Shown here piece by piece: positions 46,016 to 54,282 of a stretch of DNA of 64,000 nucleotides; the first letter of the stretch is position 1, and every line of letters starts with the position of its first letter. The stretch is from assembly GCA_963705525.1 (NCBI GenBank), contig CAVPJW010000001.1:134922-198921 (forward strand). Reading direction: 5' to 3'. Source of the DNA: CAVPJW01 sp963705525 (GTDB lineage: Bacteria; Acidobacteriota; Vicinamibacteria; Vicinamibacterales; CAVPJW01). The notes under the pieces were generated by a model, which saw nothing but the letters and a program-made list of their open reading frames with translations, was not told the origin of the DNA and did not search any database. The translations under genes were made by a program, and so were the position numbers.

Positions 46016-46297
46016 GTTTATTGCCGCTACTCTTGACCGCGCCGAAATGTGCATGTCAGGTGCATGTCGACGCTTGGTGGTTACAGTTCAGGTGGATTCC
46101 TCGGATGACCTCTGCAGTGAGCCCGGCTTCCCTGGCATGATCTTCGCTCCAGAAGGTGAACGAGTTTCCTCTGGGATGCGGGGAGCCGACAGGGCGTACG
46201 GCCGACTGAACAATCCCGACAAGCTGCGCCTGCCCTGCGTGAGGTCGCGACGGACGATTTCAGTAGCTGGCAGCCTCGGCCTAGAAAGGAAAAGACG

Positions 46298-46738
46298 ATG
46301 GAGAAATTGGCACGCGATGTCATGACGTCGGATCCGGCGTGCTGCAGACCGCACACGATGCTGGATCAAGTTGCGAAGATGATGGTGCAGTACGATTGCG
46401 GCGAGATTCCCGTCCTCGACGTGAGCGATCGACCTGTCGGCGTCGTCACCGATCGGGATATCGTCTGCCGTCTGGTCGCCGAGGGCAAAAACCCGATGGC
46501 GTACTCCGCCGAAACGTGCATGTCCGAATCGGTCATCACCGTGCGCGCTGACGCGCCGATCGGAGATGTGGTTTCGATCATGGAACGGCACCAAGTCCGA
46601 CGCGTTCCCGTTGTCGACGCACAAGGAGGCTGTGTCGGCATCATTTCCCAGGCCGACGTGGCCTCAGTTGGGAAACCGGGACAGATCGCAGAACTGGTCC
46701 GGGAGGTATCGCGCGATAGAGAAGGGAAGTTGGCATGA
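46298..46738 (+). CDS. Two-CBS-domain protein
   Basis: A 146-aa protein made of a tandem pair of CBS domains, which usually form one Bateman module that binds an adenine nucleotide. The repeats are seen as VMTSDPACCRPHTMLDQVAKMM with GVVTDRDIV, and CMSESVITVRADAPIGDVVSIM with GIISQADV. It has no attached effector domain. It is followed after 400 nt by a PRC-barrel gene. Likely a stress or energy-sensing regulator. Confidence 0.92.
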   Translation: MEKLARDVMTSDPACCRPHTMLDQVAKMMVQYDCGEIPVLDVSDRPVGVVTDRDIVCRLVAEGKNPMAYSAETCMSESVITVRADAPIGDVVSIMERHQVRRVPVVDAQGGCVGIISQADVASVGKPGQIAELVREVSRDREGKLA

Positions 46739-47141
46739 CGCTCGGCGTCGTCGCAACCGGTCGCTTCAATCGTCTTTCGTGACGCATATGTCGCGAATGG
46801 GATCCGGGAGACCGAGAACTCCAATCAACGGCTGACGATTCCGTGAAAGAAAGCGAACGCGATGGGGCGTTGAACGCACGCGTTCATAGCCGCAGCTGAT
46901 CAAGAGCGGCGACTGAGGATCGAGTGAGCATGCCTGCAAATGTTGCCTGCATGGTTTTCGGACACTCTGCCTGGCGGGATGCCCGCGATGACGGAGCAAT
47001 GATTACGGGCGACTCCCTCGGCTATGCCTAGCATCCAACGTCCGGATGAGTTTGCACACTCGAGCTTAGTCACCAGAACCCAAGCCCGGTACGGTTGCTG
47101 CAACCTCATGTCAGGTCCAGGAGGAGGTTAGGAGACTTGTA
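46739..47141. other. Intergenic region, nothing recognised
   Basis: About 400 nt between the CBS and PRC-barrel genes. No protein-like frame, tRNA or repeat is visible. The last 25 nt contain AGGAGGAGG and AGGAG, ribosome sites leading to the next gene's GTG. Confidence 0.4.
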
Positions 47142-47528
47142 GTGGTGCTGGTCACGAAGGAGATCATGACCATGGATGCCGCGCTTTGCTTTATCGATGC
47201 GGCGAATGTCGAAACGCCGGGTGGGAAATTGACGGATTTTTGTGTGAGGGATGCGCTCAACCGAGATCTGGGCAGGCTGGATGGCTTCGTGCTCGACCCC
47301 GGAACCCGGCGACTTCGTTTCATGGTGGTCGCCTGCCGGCGCTGGCTCAGAACACATAAGTACTTGTTGCCGATCCGGATCGCGCGCCTCGATCAGATCG
47401 AACACGCCATGCTGGTGGATGTTGACGAGACCTCTCCAGATCAACTCGAGTTTGATCCGAAGGCCCTTCCGGCCTTCTCGGATGAGCATCTGCTGGCGGC
47501 CATGTTTGGATCACGCGAACAGGCGTGA
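47142..47528 (+). CDS. PRC-barrel domain protein
   Basis: A 128-aa protein from GTG 47142 (AGGAG 7 nt before; Met at 47166 is a later possible start). The PRC-barrel core is visible as LGRLDGFVLDPGTRRLRFMVV, YLLPIRIARLD and LLVDVD-like AMLVDVDETSP. PRC barrels bind RNA or proteins or sense charge at the membrane; many stand-alone ones occur in stress-related loci. Its role here is unknown. Confidence 0.8.
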   Translation: MVLVTKEIMTMDAALCFIDAANVETPGGKLTDFCVRDALNRDLGRLDGFVLDPGTRRLRFMVVACRRWLRTHKYLLPIRIARLDQIEHAMLVDVDETSPDQLEFDPKALPAFSDEHLLAAMFGSREQA

Positions 47529-47608
47529 CAGAAGGTTTCTGGAAGGGGTCGAGGTCAGTTCCGATTCCAAGCTCGCGTCAGGATCAGTGAAGAATGAGGA
47601 GGTTCCCA

Positions 47609-48088
47609 ATGACAAGAGCAGCGAAGCCAGTGCCCAATGGATTTCACACGCTAACCCCGCAGCTGACTTTGGACAACGCGGCGAAGACGATTGAGTGGTA
47701 CAAGACCGCGCTCGGTGCCGTAGAGGTGAGTCGCAGTCTCGGTCCAGACGGCAAGATCATGCACGCTGACCTGACGATCGGGGATTCGCACTTCATGGTC
47801 AACGACGTGATGATGGGAAAGGGACCGCAGGGATTTGGCGGATCGCCAGCGCACCTCTGGTTGTATGTCGAAGACAGCGACGCCCTCTTTGGCAGGGCGG
47901 TGAAAGCGGGTGCCAAGGTGCAAATGGGCATGTCGGATCAATTCTGGGGCGATCGCGCTGGTGCGATCACCGATCCAGCCGGATACACCTGGTGGATTGC
48001 GACACACAAGGAAGATCTCACGCAGGGAGAAATCCACAGGCGGGCGGAGGAGTTCTTCAAACAAGCCGCGCAGTCGGCATCGAGGTAG
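47609..48088 (+). CDS. VOC (glyoxalase/PhnB-like) family protein
   Basis: A 159-aa protein from ATG 47609 with GAGGAGG upstream. It has the PhnB-like VOC pattern: LTPQLTLDNAAKTIEWYKTALGA, HADLTIGDSHFMVND, HLWLYVEDSDALF, and DQFWGDRAGAITDPAGYTWWIA. This branch includes proteins once called 3-demethylubiquinone-9 3-methyltransferases; most lack known activity. Metal-ligand positions (His, Glu) are partly conserved. Confidence 0.88.
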   Translation: MTRAAKPVPNGFHTLTPQLTLDNAAKTIEWYKTALGAVEVSRSLGPDGKIMHADLTIGDSHFMVNDVMMGKGPQGFGGSPAHLWLYVEDSDALFGRAVKAGAKVQMGMSDQFWGDRAGAITDPAGYTWWIATHKEDLTQGEIHRRAEEFFKQAAQSASR

Positions 48089-48103
48089 CGCAACGACGAG
48101 TTT

Positions 48104-48388
48104 TCACGGGATGCCGCTGGTGACCCGCGCCGGCGGCTCACCGTGCGCTCCGCGAAAAGCAGTCGGACCAAATATTCCGCGCGCGTCCCCCCACGACAAA
48201 GCTTCCGTCGCTCCTTCAACGCGACTTCGTGAAGCACGAGACTCGCAAGCGGCGCTTCGTCCCGGAAGCGAAGGTGGCGGCGCCACTTCGCGAGCGAGCT
48301 TCAAGTCGAGCGCGCGATAGACGATGCCCATGCCGCCGCGGCTCAGCTCTTCGCGGATTTCGTAATGGGAGAGGGTACGGGGGAGCAT
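48104..48388 (-). pseudogene. Truncated Ser/Thr kinase relic
   Basis: The first ~36 codons (48281-48388) are the start of a Hanks-type kinase: MLPRTLSHYEIREELSRGG, then MGIVYRALDLKLAREVA. This covers the glycine loop and the run-up to the Lys motif. After this the frame becomes Pro/Ser/Arg-rich with no kinase features, and ends at 48104 without HRD or DFG. It is therefore a decayed 5' fragment of a kinase like the one at 18403-20784. Confidence 0.65.
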
Positions 48389-48467
48389 CGAATGCGCGCT
48401 ATTCTATACGCGCATCGCTTGAGCAGAGCGTCTTCAAACTCGCAGGAGGGGAGGCTCTAAACGGGGC

Positions 48468-48872
48468 ATGAACAAACATCGCAATACCGGCTGGAGCTGG
48501 CTCATCGCCGTTGTTGTCGCGCATCTCGTCGTGTCGATCGTCCACGGCGCGGCGCATGCCAAGGCGCACGTCCCGCTCTCACGAGCGGCGAACCTGTTCG
48601 TCTTCATCGTCATCCTGGCAGGACCACTAATCGGTCTTGCTCTGACATGGTCGGCTGAGCGAATCGGGATCTGGCTGATCCTGGTGACGCTGGCCGGTTC
48701 GTTCGTGTTCGGGCTGGTGAATCACTTCGTGATGGCCAGTCCGGATAATGTGGCCCACGTCGACCCGCAGTGGCGCCCGCTCTTCCTTACGACCGCCGCT
48801 CTGCTCGCCGTGACTGAAGCGCTTGGCGCCGCGCTGGCGTTTCGTTTCGTTCGAGAAAGGAAATTGACATGA
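48468..48872 (+). CDS. Four-helix integral membrane protein
   Basis: A 134-aa protein with about four hydrophobic helices: LIAVVVAHLVVSIVHGAAH, LFVFIVILAGPLIGLAL, IGIWLILVTLAGSFVFGLV and LFLTTAALLAVTEALGAAL. His residues lie in or near helices 1 and 3 (HGAAHAKAH, NHFV), as in small heme or metal-binding membrane proteins, though no family is recognised. AGGAGGGGAGG lies upstream. It precedes the adenylate-forming-enzyme gene by 28 nt. Confidence 0.7.
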   Translation: MNKHRNTGWSWLIAVVVAHLVVSIVHGAAHAKAHVPLSRAANLFVFIVILAGPLIGLALTWSAERIGIWLILVTLAGSFVFGLVNHFVMASPDNVAHVDPQWRPLFLTTAALLAVTEALGAALAFRFVRERKLT

Positions 48873-48900
48873 ATGTCTTTGTTGGCGACTAATCATCAGC

Positions 48901-50517
48901 ATGAGCGTACTCGGCACCCTTCAGATGTACGGGCGGTTCGGCCTGGGTCTCCGGAGGTTCCTGCGCGAGCCCATCACGCTGGCCGCGGCGATTGCCGCCA
49001 TTCGGCAGCGAATCGCTGAACGCGAGGACAACTTCCTTCGCGTCGTTGAACGCGGCATCTTCAACCATCCTCGAAGCCCCTACCTGCCATTGCTCCGTCT
49101 GGCAGGATGCGAGCTGGAGGACATTCGGGCGCTGGTTCGGCACCGGGGACTCGAAGGCGCCCTGCGCACTCTTCGGGAAGCGGGCGTGTACGTGACGTTC
49201 GAGGAGTGCAAGGGACGCGAGCCGATCGTCCGCGCCGGACGAGAATTCCCAGTGGCGGCACACGACTTCGATAATCCCTGGCTCGAGCGTCACTACTATT
49301 CCGAGAGTGGCGGCTCGACCGGGGCCGGAACCCGCGTGCATCACGACCTCGATTACCTCGCCGTCCGCGCCACGCACGACGCGGTTGCCTACAACGCCCA
49401 CGGCGTGCTCGACGCGCCAGTCGGGGTGTGGAGGGGCCTGCTGCCAGACGGGTCGGGCCTGAACACGACACTGGCGCTCTGCCGATGCGGACGGCCGCCG
49501 GCCCGCTGGTTCACACCCGGCACGTACCGCGGTCTGAGACCTTCACTCGTGAAGTTTCGGATGGCGAACTATCTGACCATTGCAGTCGCCCGCGTGTCCG
49601 GTGTACGGGTGCCTTGGCCGGAGCACACGCCGGTCGAAGAAGCCGGCCGCATTGCCGCATGGGCCGCGGGGATGGTGCGCGAGCGCGGCAAGTGTGCGCT
49701 GGCCATGGTGGCGAGCCGTGCTCTTCGCGTGAGCGTGGCTGCCAGGGACGACGGCCTCAATCTCACCGGCGTGACCTTTGTGATCTCAGGCGAGCCAGTA
49801 ACGCCCGCCAAGGTCGACGCCATTCTCGCGTCGGGAGCGACATACTTTACGACGTACGGGTTCTCGGAGGCCGGACGGATCGGCCGAGGCTGCTGCCACC
49901 CGACGAGCACGAACGATCTTCACCTGCTCACGGACATGTGCGCGGTCATTACGCATCCGCGCGAGCTGCCGGTCGGGACCGTCCCTGCGTTCAACGTCAC
50001 GTCGCTGCTTCCCTCCTCACCAAAGATCCTGCTCAATGCCGAGAGCGACGATTACGGGATAGTAGAGGAGCGCGCGTGTGGATGTCCTCTCGAGGAGCTC
50101 GGCTACAGAACGCATGTTCGCGAGATCTACAGTTTCCGGAAGCTCACCGGGGAGGGAGTCACCATGCCCGGCACCGATCTCATTTACATCCTGGAGGAAG
50201 TTCTCCCGCAGAAGTTTGGCGGCAGCGCCCTGGACTATCAATTCGTCGAAGAAGAAAACGACCGCGGCCTCACAGGCGTCGTCCTCGCGATCGCTCCCCG
50301 CGTGCCGATTGCCGACGAGGCTCAGGTCATCGAAACCGTGCTGCAGGCAATGCGGCAGCGCGGTCCCGCCGGGGGCGCCGCCAGCGAGACCTGGCGCCAG
50401 GCCGGCAGCCTTCGAATCAGGCGTGCCGCCCCGATTCTGACTGCGCGCGGGAAGCTGATGCCTCTGTACGTGCCCGGGCGCCATCAATCCCACACGGATC
50501 ACGTCGATCAGCGATGA
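48901..50517 (+). CDS. PaaK/F390-synthetase-like adenylate-forming enzyme
   Basis: A 538-aa member of the ANL superfamily near phenylacetate-CoA ligase and coenzyme F390 synthetase. Its ATP loop is YSESGGSTGAGTRVHHD near residue 140, and YFTTYGFSEAGRIGRGC in the second half corresponds to the conserved Tyr-Gly/E motif. The end (TARGKLMPLY) resembles the C-terminal catalytic Lys region. It should activate a carboxylate as adenylate. The next gene, a transporter, starts 4 nt after the stop, so they form one unit. Confidence 0.8.
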   Translation: MSVLGTLQMYGRFGLGLRRFLREPITLAAAIAAIRQRIAEREDNFLRVVERGIFNHPRSPYLPLLRLAGCELEDIRALVRHRGLEGALRTLREAGVYVTFEECKGREPIVRAGREFPVAAHDFDNPWLERHYYSESGGSTGAGTRVHHDLDYLAVRATHDAVAYNAHGVLDAPVGVWRGLLPDGSGLNTTLALCRCGRPPARWFTPGTYRGLRPSLVKFRMANYLTIAVARVSGVRVPWPEHTPVEEAGRIAAWAAGMVRERGKCALAMVASRALRVSVAARDDGLNLTGVTFVISGEPVTPAKVDAILASGATYFTTYGFSEAGRIGRGCCHPTSTNDLHLLTDMCAVITHPRELPVGTVPAFNVTSLLPSSPKILLNAESDDYGIVEERACGCPLEELGYRTHVREIYSFRKLTGEGVTMPGTDLIYILEEVLPQKFGGSALDYQFVEEENDRGLTGVVLAIAPRVPIADEAQVIETVLQAMRQRGPAGGAASETWRQAGSLRIRRAAPILTARGKLMPLYVPGRHQSHTDHVDQR

Positions 50518-50521
50518 TGCT

Positions 50522-51844
50522 ATGAACGACCCCGTCGCCATCGCAGAACCGCGCATGAAGGCTCCGAGCGACGCGCTGCCTTCTTCAAGGCCTTCGCGCG
50601 GTCGTCAGTGGGGATGGGGACCGGGTCTCGTCTTCCTGCTGACGGCGATCGGCGCACAGGATCTCGTGAGCAACGCGGCGGCAGGTGCAGAGTTCCGGTA
50701 CGCGCTGCTCTGGACCCTCGTGCCCATCCTGGCTGTTCGTTACTCGATCCTCGAAGCGTCCGCGCGGTATGTGCTCGCCACCGAGGAGAGCCTGATGATT
50801 GGCTATGCTCGAGCGGGCCGCTGGCTGGCGTGGCTTCTTCTCCTCATGGTCCCGGTGAAGCGTCTCCTGTCCGGGCTCTATCAGTTGCAGATCATGGGTC
50901 AGGCGATCGATCTCGCTCTGCCAGGCACCATGCGCGGGCACGAGACGATCTGGGCGCTCGTGTCATGGGCGCTCGGCTTTGCCCTGATCTGGTGGGGCCG
51001 CTATCAGGCGGTGGAACGGGTCGGTGTGCCGATGGTCATGCTCCTCGGAGGCTCCATCGTGTTGGCGGCGTTCGGGTCCGGAGCCGATTGGCGCCAGGCG
51101 CTGCGGGGAGCCCTGGTGCCGGCCATCCCTGAAGGCCGCGGACTCTACGGATCAACGCTCATTCTGCTGGCACTGATCGGCGGCGGATCGGCGTCGCTAA
51201 GCAATCTGAAATACGCCTCGTTCGTCCGGGAAAAAGGCTGGCGGAATCTCTCGTTTTTGGATCGGCAACGTCTCGAGTTGCTGTCCACGGGACTCATGTT
51301 TCTGATGATGCTCTTCCTCCTCCAGGTGGCGTCGGCGGCGACGTTGGGGCGGCACGGAGCAGATCTGAGGAACGTCGAAGATCTCCTTCCAGTGTTCACG
51401 ACATCGCTCGGCGCAATCGGTCCGATCGTCTTCGCCGTCGGCGTGTGGACGGCCGTCTTCACGACGTTCATCGGCGCCAACACCGGGTACGGCCTGATCG
51501 TTGCCGAGCTCTGGCACGACGCCTTGAAGCTGACGCCCTCTGACGCGGTCGAACGGGCCGGCGACTACCCAATCTACAAGTGGGCGATTCTAATCTTTGC
51601 CTGTTCACCGCTGGTCGTGCTCTTCGTACCGTGGAATCCCGTACGGCTGGCGCTCGTCACGGCGGTCACGCTGGCTGGTCTTCTCCCGATGGTGATTGGC
51701 GTTCTCCTGTGGCTCTGCAACGATCGACGACGAATGGGCTCGCACGCCAACGGCTGGCTGAGCAATACCACTCTGGTGCTCGCGCTGCTGGCGACGCTCC
51801 TCCTGACGGCTCGGGGCATCACCGAGTTCTTCTCGGCGCAATAG
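50522..51844 (+). CDS. Nramp-related membrane transporter lacking the metal-binding motif
   Basis: A 440-aa protein with ~11 helices and Nramp-like helix 1: GPGLVFLLTAIGAQDLVSN, then AAAGAEFRYALLW. The canonical DPGN at the unwound helix 1 is GAQD here, and the helix-6 MPH metal site is replaced by a GGGSASLSN region. It probably belongs to divergent Nramp-related proteins that no longer carry Mn2+/Fe2+ in the usual way. Coupling to an adenylate-forming enzyme hints at an organic or Mg-like substrate, but this is speculation. Confidence 0.82.
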   Translation: MNDPVAIAEPRMKAPSDALPSSRPSRGRQWGWGPGLVFLLTAIGAQDLVSNAAAGAEFRYALLWTLVPILAVRYSILEASARYVLATEESLMIGYARAGRWLAWLLLLMVPVKRLLSGLYQLQIMGQAIDLALPGTMRGHETIWALVSWALGFALIWWGRYQAVERVGVPMVMLLGGSIVLAAFGSGADWRQALRGALVPAIPEGRGLYGSTLILLALIGGGSASLSNLKYASFVREKGWRNLSFLDRQRLELLSTGLMFLMMLFLLQVASAATLGRHGADLRNVEDLLPVFTTSLGAIGPIVFAVGVWTAVFTTFIGANTGYGLIVAELWHDALKLTPSDAVERAGDYPIYKWAILIFACSPLVVLFVPWNPVRLALVTAVTLAGLLPMVIGVLLWLCNDRRRMGSHANGWLSNTTLVLALLATLLLTARGITEFFSAQ

Positions 51845-51887
51845 TCGTTTGGACATTTGATGATTCCGCGACGAGCGACCCCCGTGT

Positions 51888-52757
51888 CTACGCCATCTGC
51901 TCCATGCTGCGAAAATGAAGCGGGTCTCGCAGGTTTTGCAGTTCTCGGTAGTAGTACAGCGAGGTCGGTCGTTTGCGAGTGAATTTCAGCGTCTTGAGAA
52001 ACGCGATTTCCTCCGCGGTCGCATCGCCCCGCAGCGCGGGATCCTGCAGAAAAGCCTCGAGCCCCGGCTCTTCGCCAACGAGTGGGGCGGGTCCCCGTTC
52101 CACAAACTCGAATTTCTTCGGATGCCCGGGCGCCAGGTGACGATTCAAGACAATCTCCATCCCGAACGTCGCGAGATCGATGTCCCAGGATTCGATCAGC
52201 GGATCAAGAAACGTGACGCAGTTGTCGGCCGAGACGTTGAAGACGTCCGTCTCCAGGAACTCGAGCACCATGACGCGCGTCTGCGCATAGCTGCGGTGGG
52301 TGAGTCGCGCCACACGGCGCAGCCACTTGTCATCGTCGAGTTCCTCTGTCGCCACGCGCTTGACCACATCGAGCAGCTTCTGGGTGACGAGGCGTTCCAG
52401 GGCCCCGAACGGCTCCTTCTCGAAGATCGTACGCAGGGCGTGTTCTTTGCCGGGTTCGCATTTGCGAAGAATCAACGCCCGCACTTCTGTGAACAACGGC
52501 GTAGGCGGATCGACCACCTTTTTCTTCAAGGCCTCCTTGCGGTGCAGGTCCGCCAGCTCGGCTAACGTCCCGGCGGGAAGCCTCAAGAACGTCTCCATCC
52601 TGCCGTAAATATCGGTGCGCTCGGGCGCCGGGGGCGCTTTCTTCCCCGTGAGCAGTTGAGAAATGTAGGATTCCGTCACCTGGGCGGCGGCAGCCAGTTC
52701 TCGCTGTTCTGTCCCTAGTTCCCTCAGCCGGTGCCGGATAAGCAGCGCAAAATCCAC
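51888..52757 (-). CDS. XRE-type helix-turn-helix regulator with large C-terminal domain
   Basis: A 289-aa DNA-binding protein. Residues 1-50 are a Cro/C1-type HTH (LREL-TEQRELAAAAQVTESYISQLLTG). The rest is an alpha-helical domain of unknown family, perhaps for ligand or partner binding. The gene is divergent from the ABM-domain gene and the AT-rich intergenic DNA has three TTAA-centred palindromes, a likely operator set for autoregulation. Confidence 0.8.
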   Translation of the reverse strand: MDFALLIRHRLRELGTEQRELAAAAQVTESYISQLLTGKKAPPAPERTDIYGRMETFLRLPAGTLAELADLHRKEALKKKVVDPPTPLFTEVRALILRKCEPGKEHALRTIFEKEPFGALERLVTQKLLDVVKRVATEELDDDKWLRRVARLTHRSYAQTRVMVLEFLETDVFNVSADNCVTFLDPLIESWDIDLATFGMEIVLNRHLAPGHPKKFEFVERGPAPLVGEEPGLEAFLQDPALRGDATAEEIAFLKTLKFTRKRPTSLYYYRELQNLRDPLHFRSMEQMA

Positions 52758-52776
52758 GTGATTCCTCCCGTTTTTG

Positions 52777-52867
52777 CTTAACTATATATGATTAAGTTGT
52801 CGCGCTTATACGAAATTATCTCACATCGAACTTGACATATTAAGTTAATCAGAGGAAAATGGTTAAC
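52777..52867. promoter_or_regulatory. AT-rich divergent promoter with palindromic operator candidates
   Basis: In otherwise GC-rich DNA this region holds CTTAA-N10-TTAAG (52777-52796), ATTAA-G-TTAAT (52839-52849) and GTTAAC (52862-52867). A rightward -35 TTGACA (52832-52837) precedes a weak GAAAAT (52855-52860) with 17-nt spacing, overlapped by the second palindrome. It would serve the ABM gene at 52964. The XRE regulator starts at 52757 on the other side. Confidence 0.5.
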
Positions 52868-52963
52868 AGATTTGAGTCCGTCCCCCCTCAGTCTTCAGGT
52901 CATCTGAACTAAGTCAGGTTATCTGGTCCTCCTTCCTCTTAGCACGCCAACCAGGAGGTTGAC

Positions 52964-53284
52964 ATGTTTGCTCGCAGTGTTTCCTTCCATCTGAAGCCCG
53001 GTCACGCCGCGCAGTTCACGCGGCTCCTCGACAACGACATCATTCCCGTGCTGCGGAAGCAGAAAGGCTTTCAGGACGAAATCTTGCTTATCGCTCCGGG
53101 CGGCGCCGACGCCGTCGGCATCAGCTTGTGGGATGTGAAAGAAAGCGCGGAGACGTATGACCGCGGTGCGTATCCCGGCGTGCTCAAGACGCTGGCGCAG
53201 GTCGTACAGGGCACACCGCAGGTGCAGACGTATGACGTATCCAACTCGACGTTCCACAAGATCGCCGCGCACACGATCGCCTGA
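52964..53284 (+). CDS. ABM-like (dimeric alpha+beta barrel) protein
   Basis: A 106-aa protein with strong AGGAGGT upstream. RSVSFHLKPGHAAQFTRLL, VLRKQKGFQDEILL and GISLWDVKESAETY fit the antibiotic-biosynthesis-monooxygenase/dimeric barrel fold. Such proteins can be oxygenases, heme-degrading enzymes or non-enzymatic. No catalytic residues are evident. Likely the first gene controlled by the divergent XRE regulator. Confidence 0.8.
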   Translation: MFARSVSFHLKPGHAAQFTRLLDNDIIPVLRKQKGFQDEILLIAPGGADAVGISLWDVKESAETYDRGAYPGVLKTLAQVVQGTPQVQTYDVSNSTFHKIAAHTIA

Positions 53285-53367
53285 GCCGACACCTCGGTTC
53301 ACCCGGTTTCGTGACCTGGGCGGGGACGTCCCGCCGCGGCGCGATGAGGCAGGAGAGGAGAATCATC

Positions 53368-53814
53368 ATGACAATTGTTCGCTGGGATTCGTTCCGTGAC
53401 ATGGCCGCTCTACAGGATCAGATGACCCGGATGCGCGAGGGCTTCTACGGGCGTCCGCAGGAGGACCTCACGCGTGGCGCGTGGGTGCCGGCGGTCGACA
53501 TCTATAGCAACGGCCAGCACGAGCTGGTGCTGAAGGCCGAGCTGCCAGATATGAAGGAGGAGGAGATCGGACTGACGGTTGAAGACAATACGCTCACGCT
53601 CAGTGGCGAAAAGAAACTCGACACGGCGGTCACGGAGGACCAGTTCCACCGCATCGAGCGCACGTATGGCTCGTTCGCCCGGACGTTCGCCCTGCCTCCG
53701 ACGGTCGACGCAAGCAAGGTCAGCGCCGAGTACAAGGCCGGCGTGCTGACGGTCCGGCTGCCGCTGCGCGAGGAAGCCAAGCCCAAGCAGATCAAGGTCC
53801 ACGTCGCGGCGTGA
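53368..53814 (+). CDS. Small heat-shock protein Hsp20/alpha-crystallin
   Basis: A 148-aa chaperone from ATG 53368 (AGGAGAGGAG upstream). The alpha-crystallin domain spans ~38-135 with WVPAVDIYSNGQHELVLKAELP, LTLSGEKKL and ERTYGSFARTFALPPTVDA, and the end AGVLTVRLPLR contains the conserved core. A short N-terminal arm precedes it. Hsp20 proteins bind unfolding proteins without ATP. It follows the ABM gene by 83 nt. Confidence 0.96.
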   Translation: MTIVRWDSFRDMAALQDQMTRMREGFYGRPQEDLTRGAWVPAVDIYSNGQHELVLKAELPDMKEEEIGLTVEDNTLTLSGEKKLDTAVTEDQFHRIERTYGSFARTFALPPTVDASKVSAEYKAGVLTVRLPLREEAKPKQIKVHVAA

Positions 53815-53853
53815 GGTCTGGGTAGCGGCGTCGTTTTGTGTTTCGTTTGGTGG

Positions 53854-53871
53854 GGGTGGCAATGGCCACCC
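53854..53871 (+). terminator. Hairpin after hsp20, possible terminator
   Basis: A perfect 7-bp stem GGGTGGC/GCCACCC with loop AATG, 39 nt after the hsp20 stop. No T tract follows, so a classical Rho-independent terminator is uncertain. Confidence 0.35.
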
Positions 53872-53914
53872 TCACTCGTTGTCGTCCGACATCAGAAGAA
53901 AGCAGGAAACCATC

Positions 53915-54130
53915 ATGCCGAGACTCTTCGACCGCACGGCGGTGATTACCGCGGGGCTCATCGTCGTCGGACTGGTCGCATGGTTCGGATCCCCAATGAC
54001 GTTTACCAACGGCGTGCTCCTGTTCATCGCAGGAGTCGTGCCTCCGGCGATCATGCTCGTCCTGTGGAAGGCACCGCCTGTCAGAATCGCCGAGGCGCTG
54101 CCTCGCGTTGACGCGTCATCACGAGCGTGA
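53915..54130 (+). CDS. Small membrane protein
   Basis: A 71-aa protein from ATG 53915 with CAGGAA upstream. Two hydrophobic helices (AVITAGLIVVGLVAWFG and GVLLFIAGVVPPAIMLVLW) are separated by a short loop. Function unknown; the position behind hsp20 suggests a stress-related membrane role. Confidence 0.6.
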   Translation: MPRLFDRTAVITAGLIVVGLVAWFGSPMTFTNGVLLFIAGVVPPAIMLVLWKAPPVRIAEALPRVDASSRA

Positions 54131-54282
54131 GGATCTCGAGCGGATGGGGGGCATCGAGGCGAGCTTCGAGTACCCAGTCCGGAATTGTGGCGTCAGAATC
54201 CCCTGATTCCTTGAAGAGTGCTCGACGATTGTTCGAGCAGGCCGGCAACAGCTAGACTGCGTGTACTTGTCTCTTGAGATTG

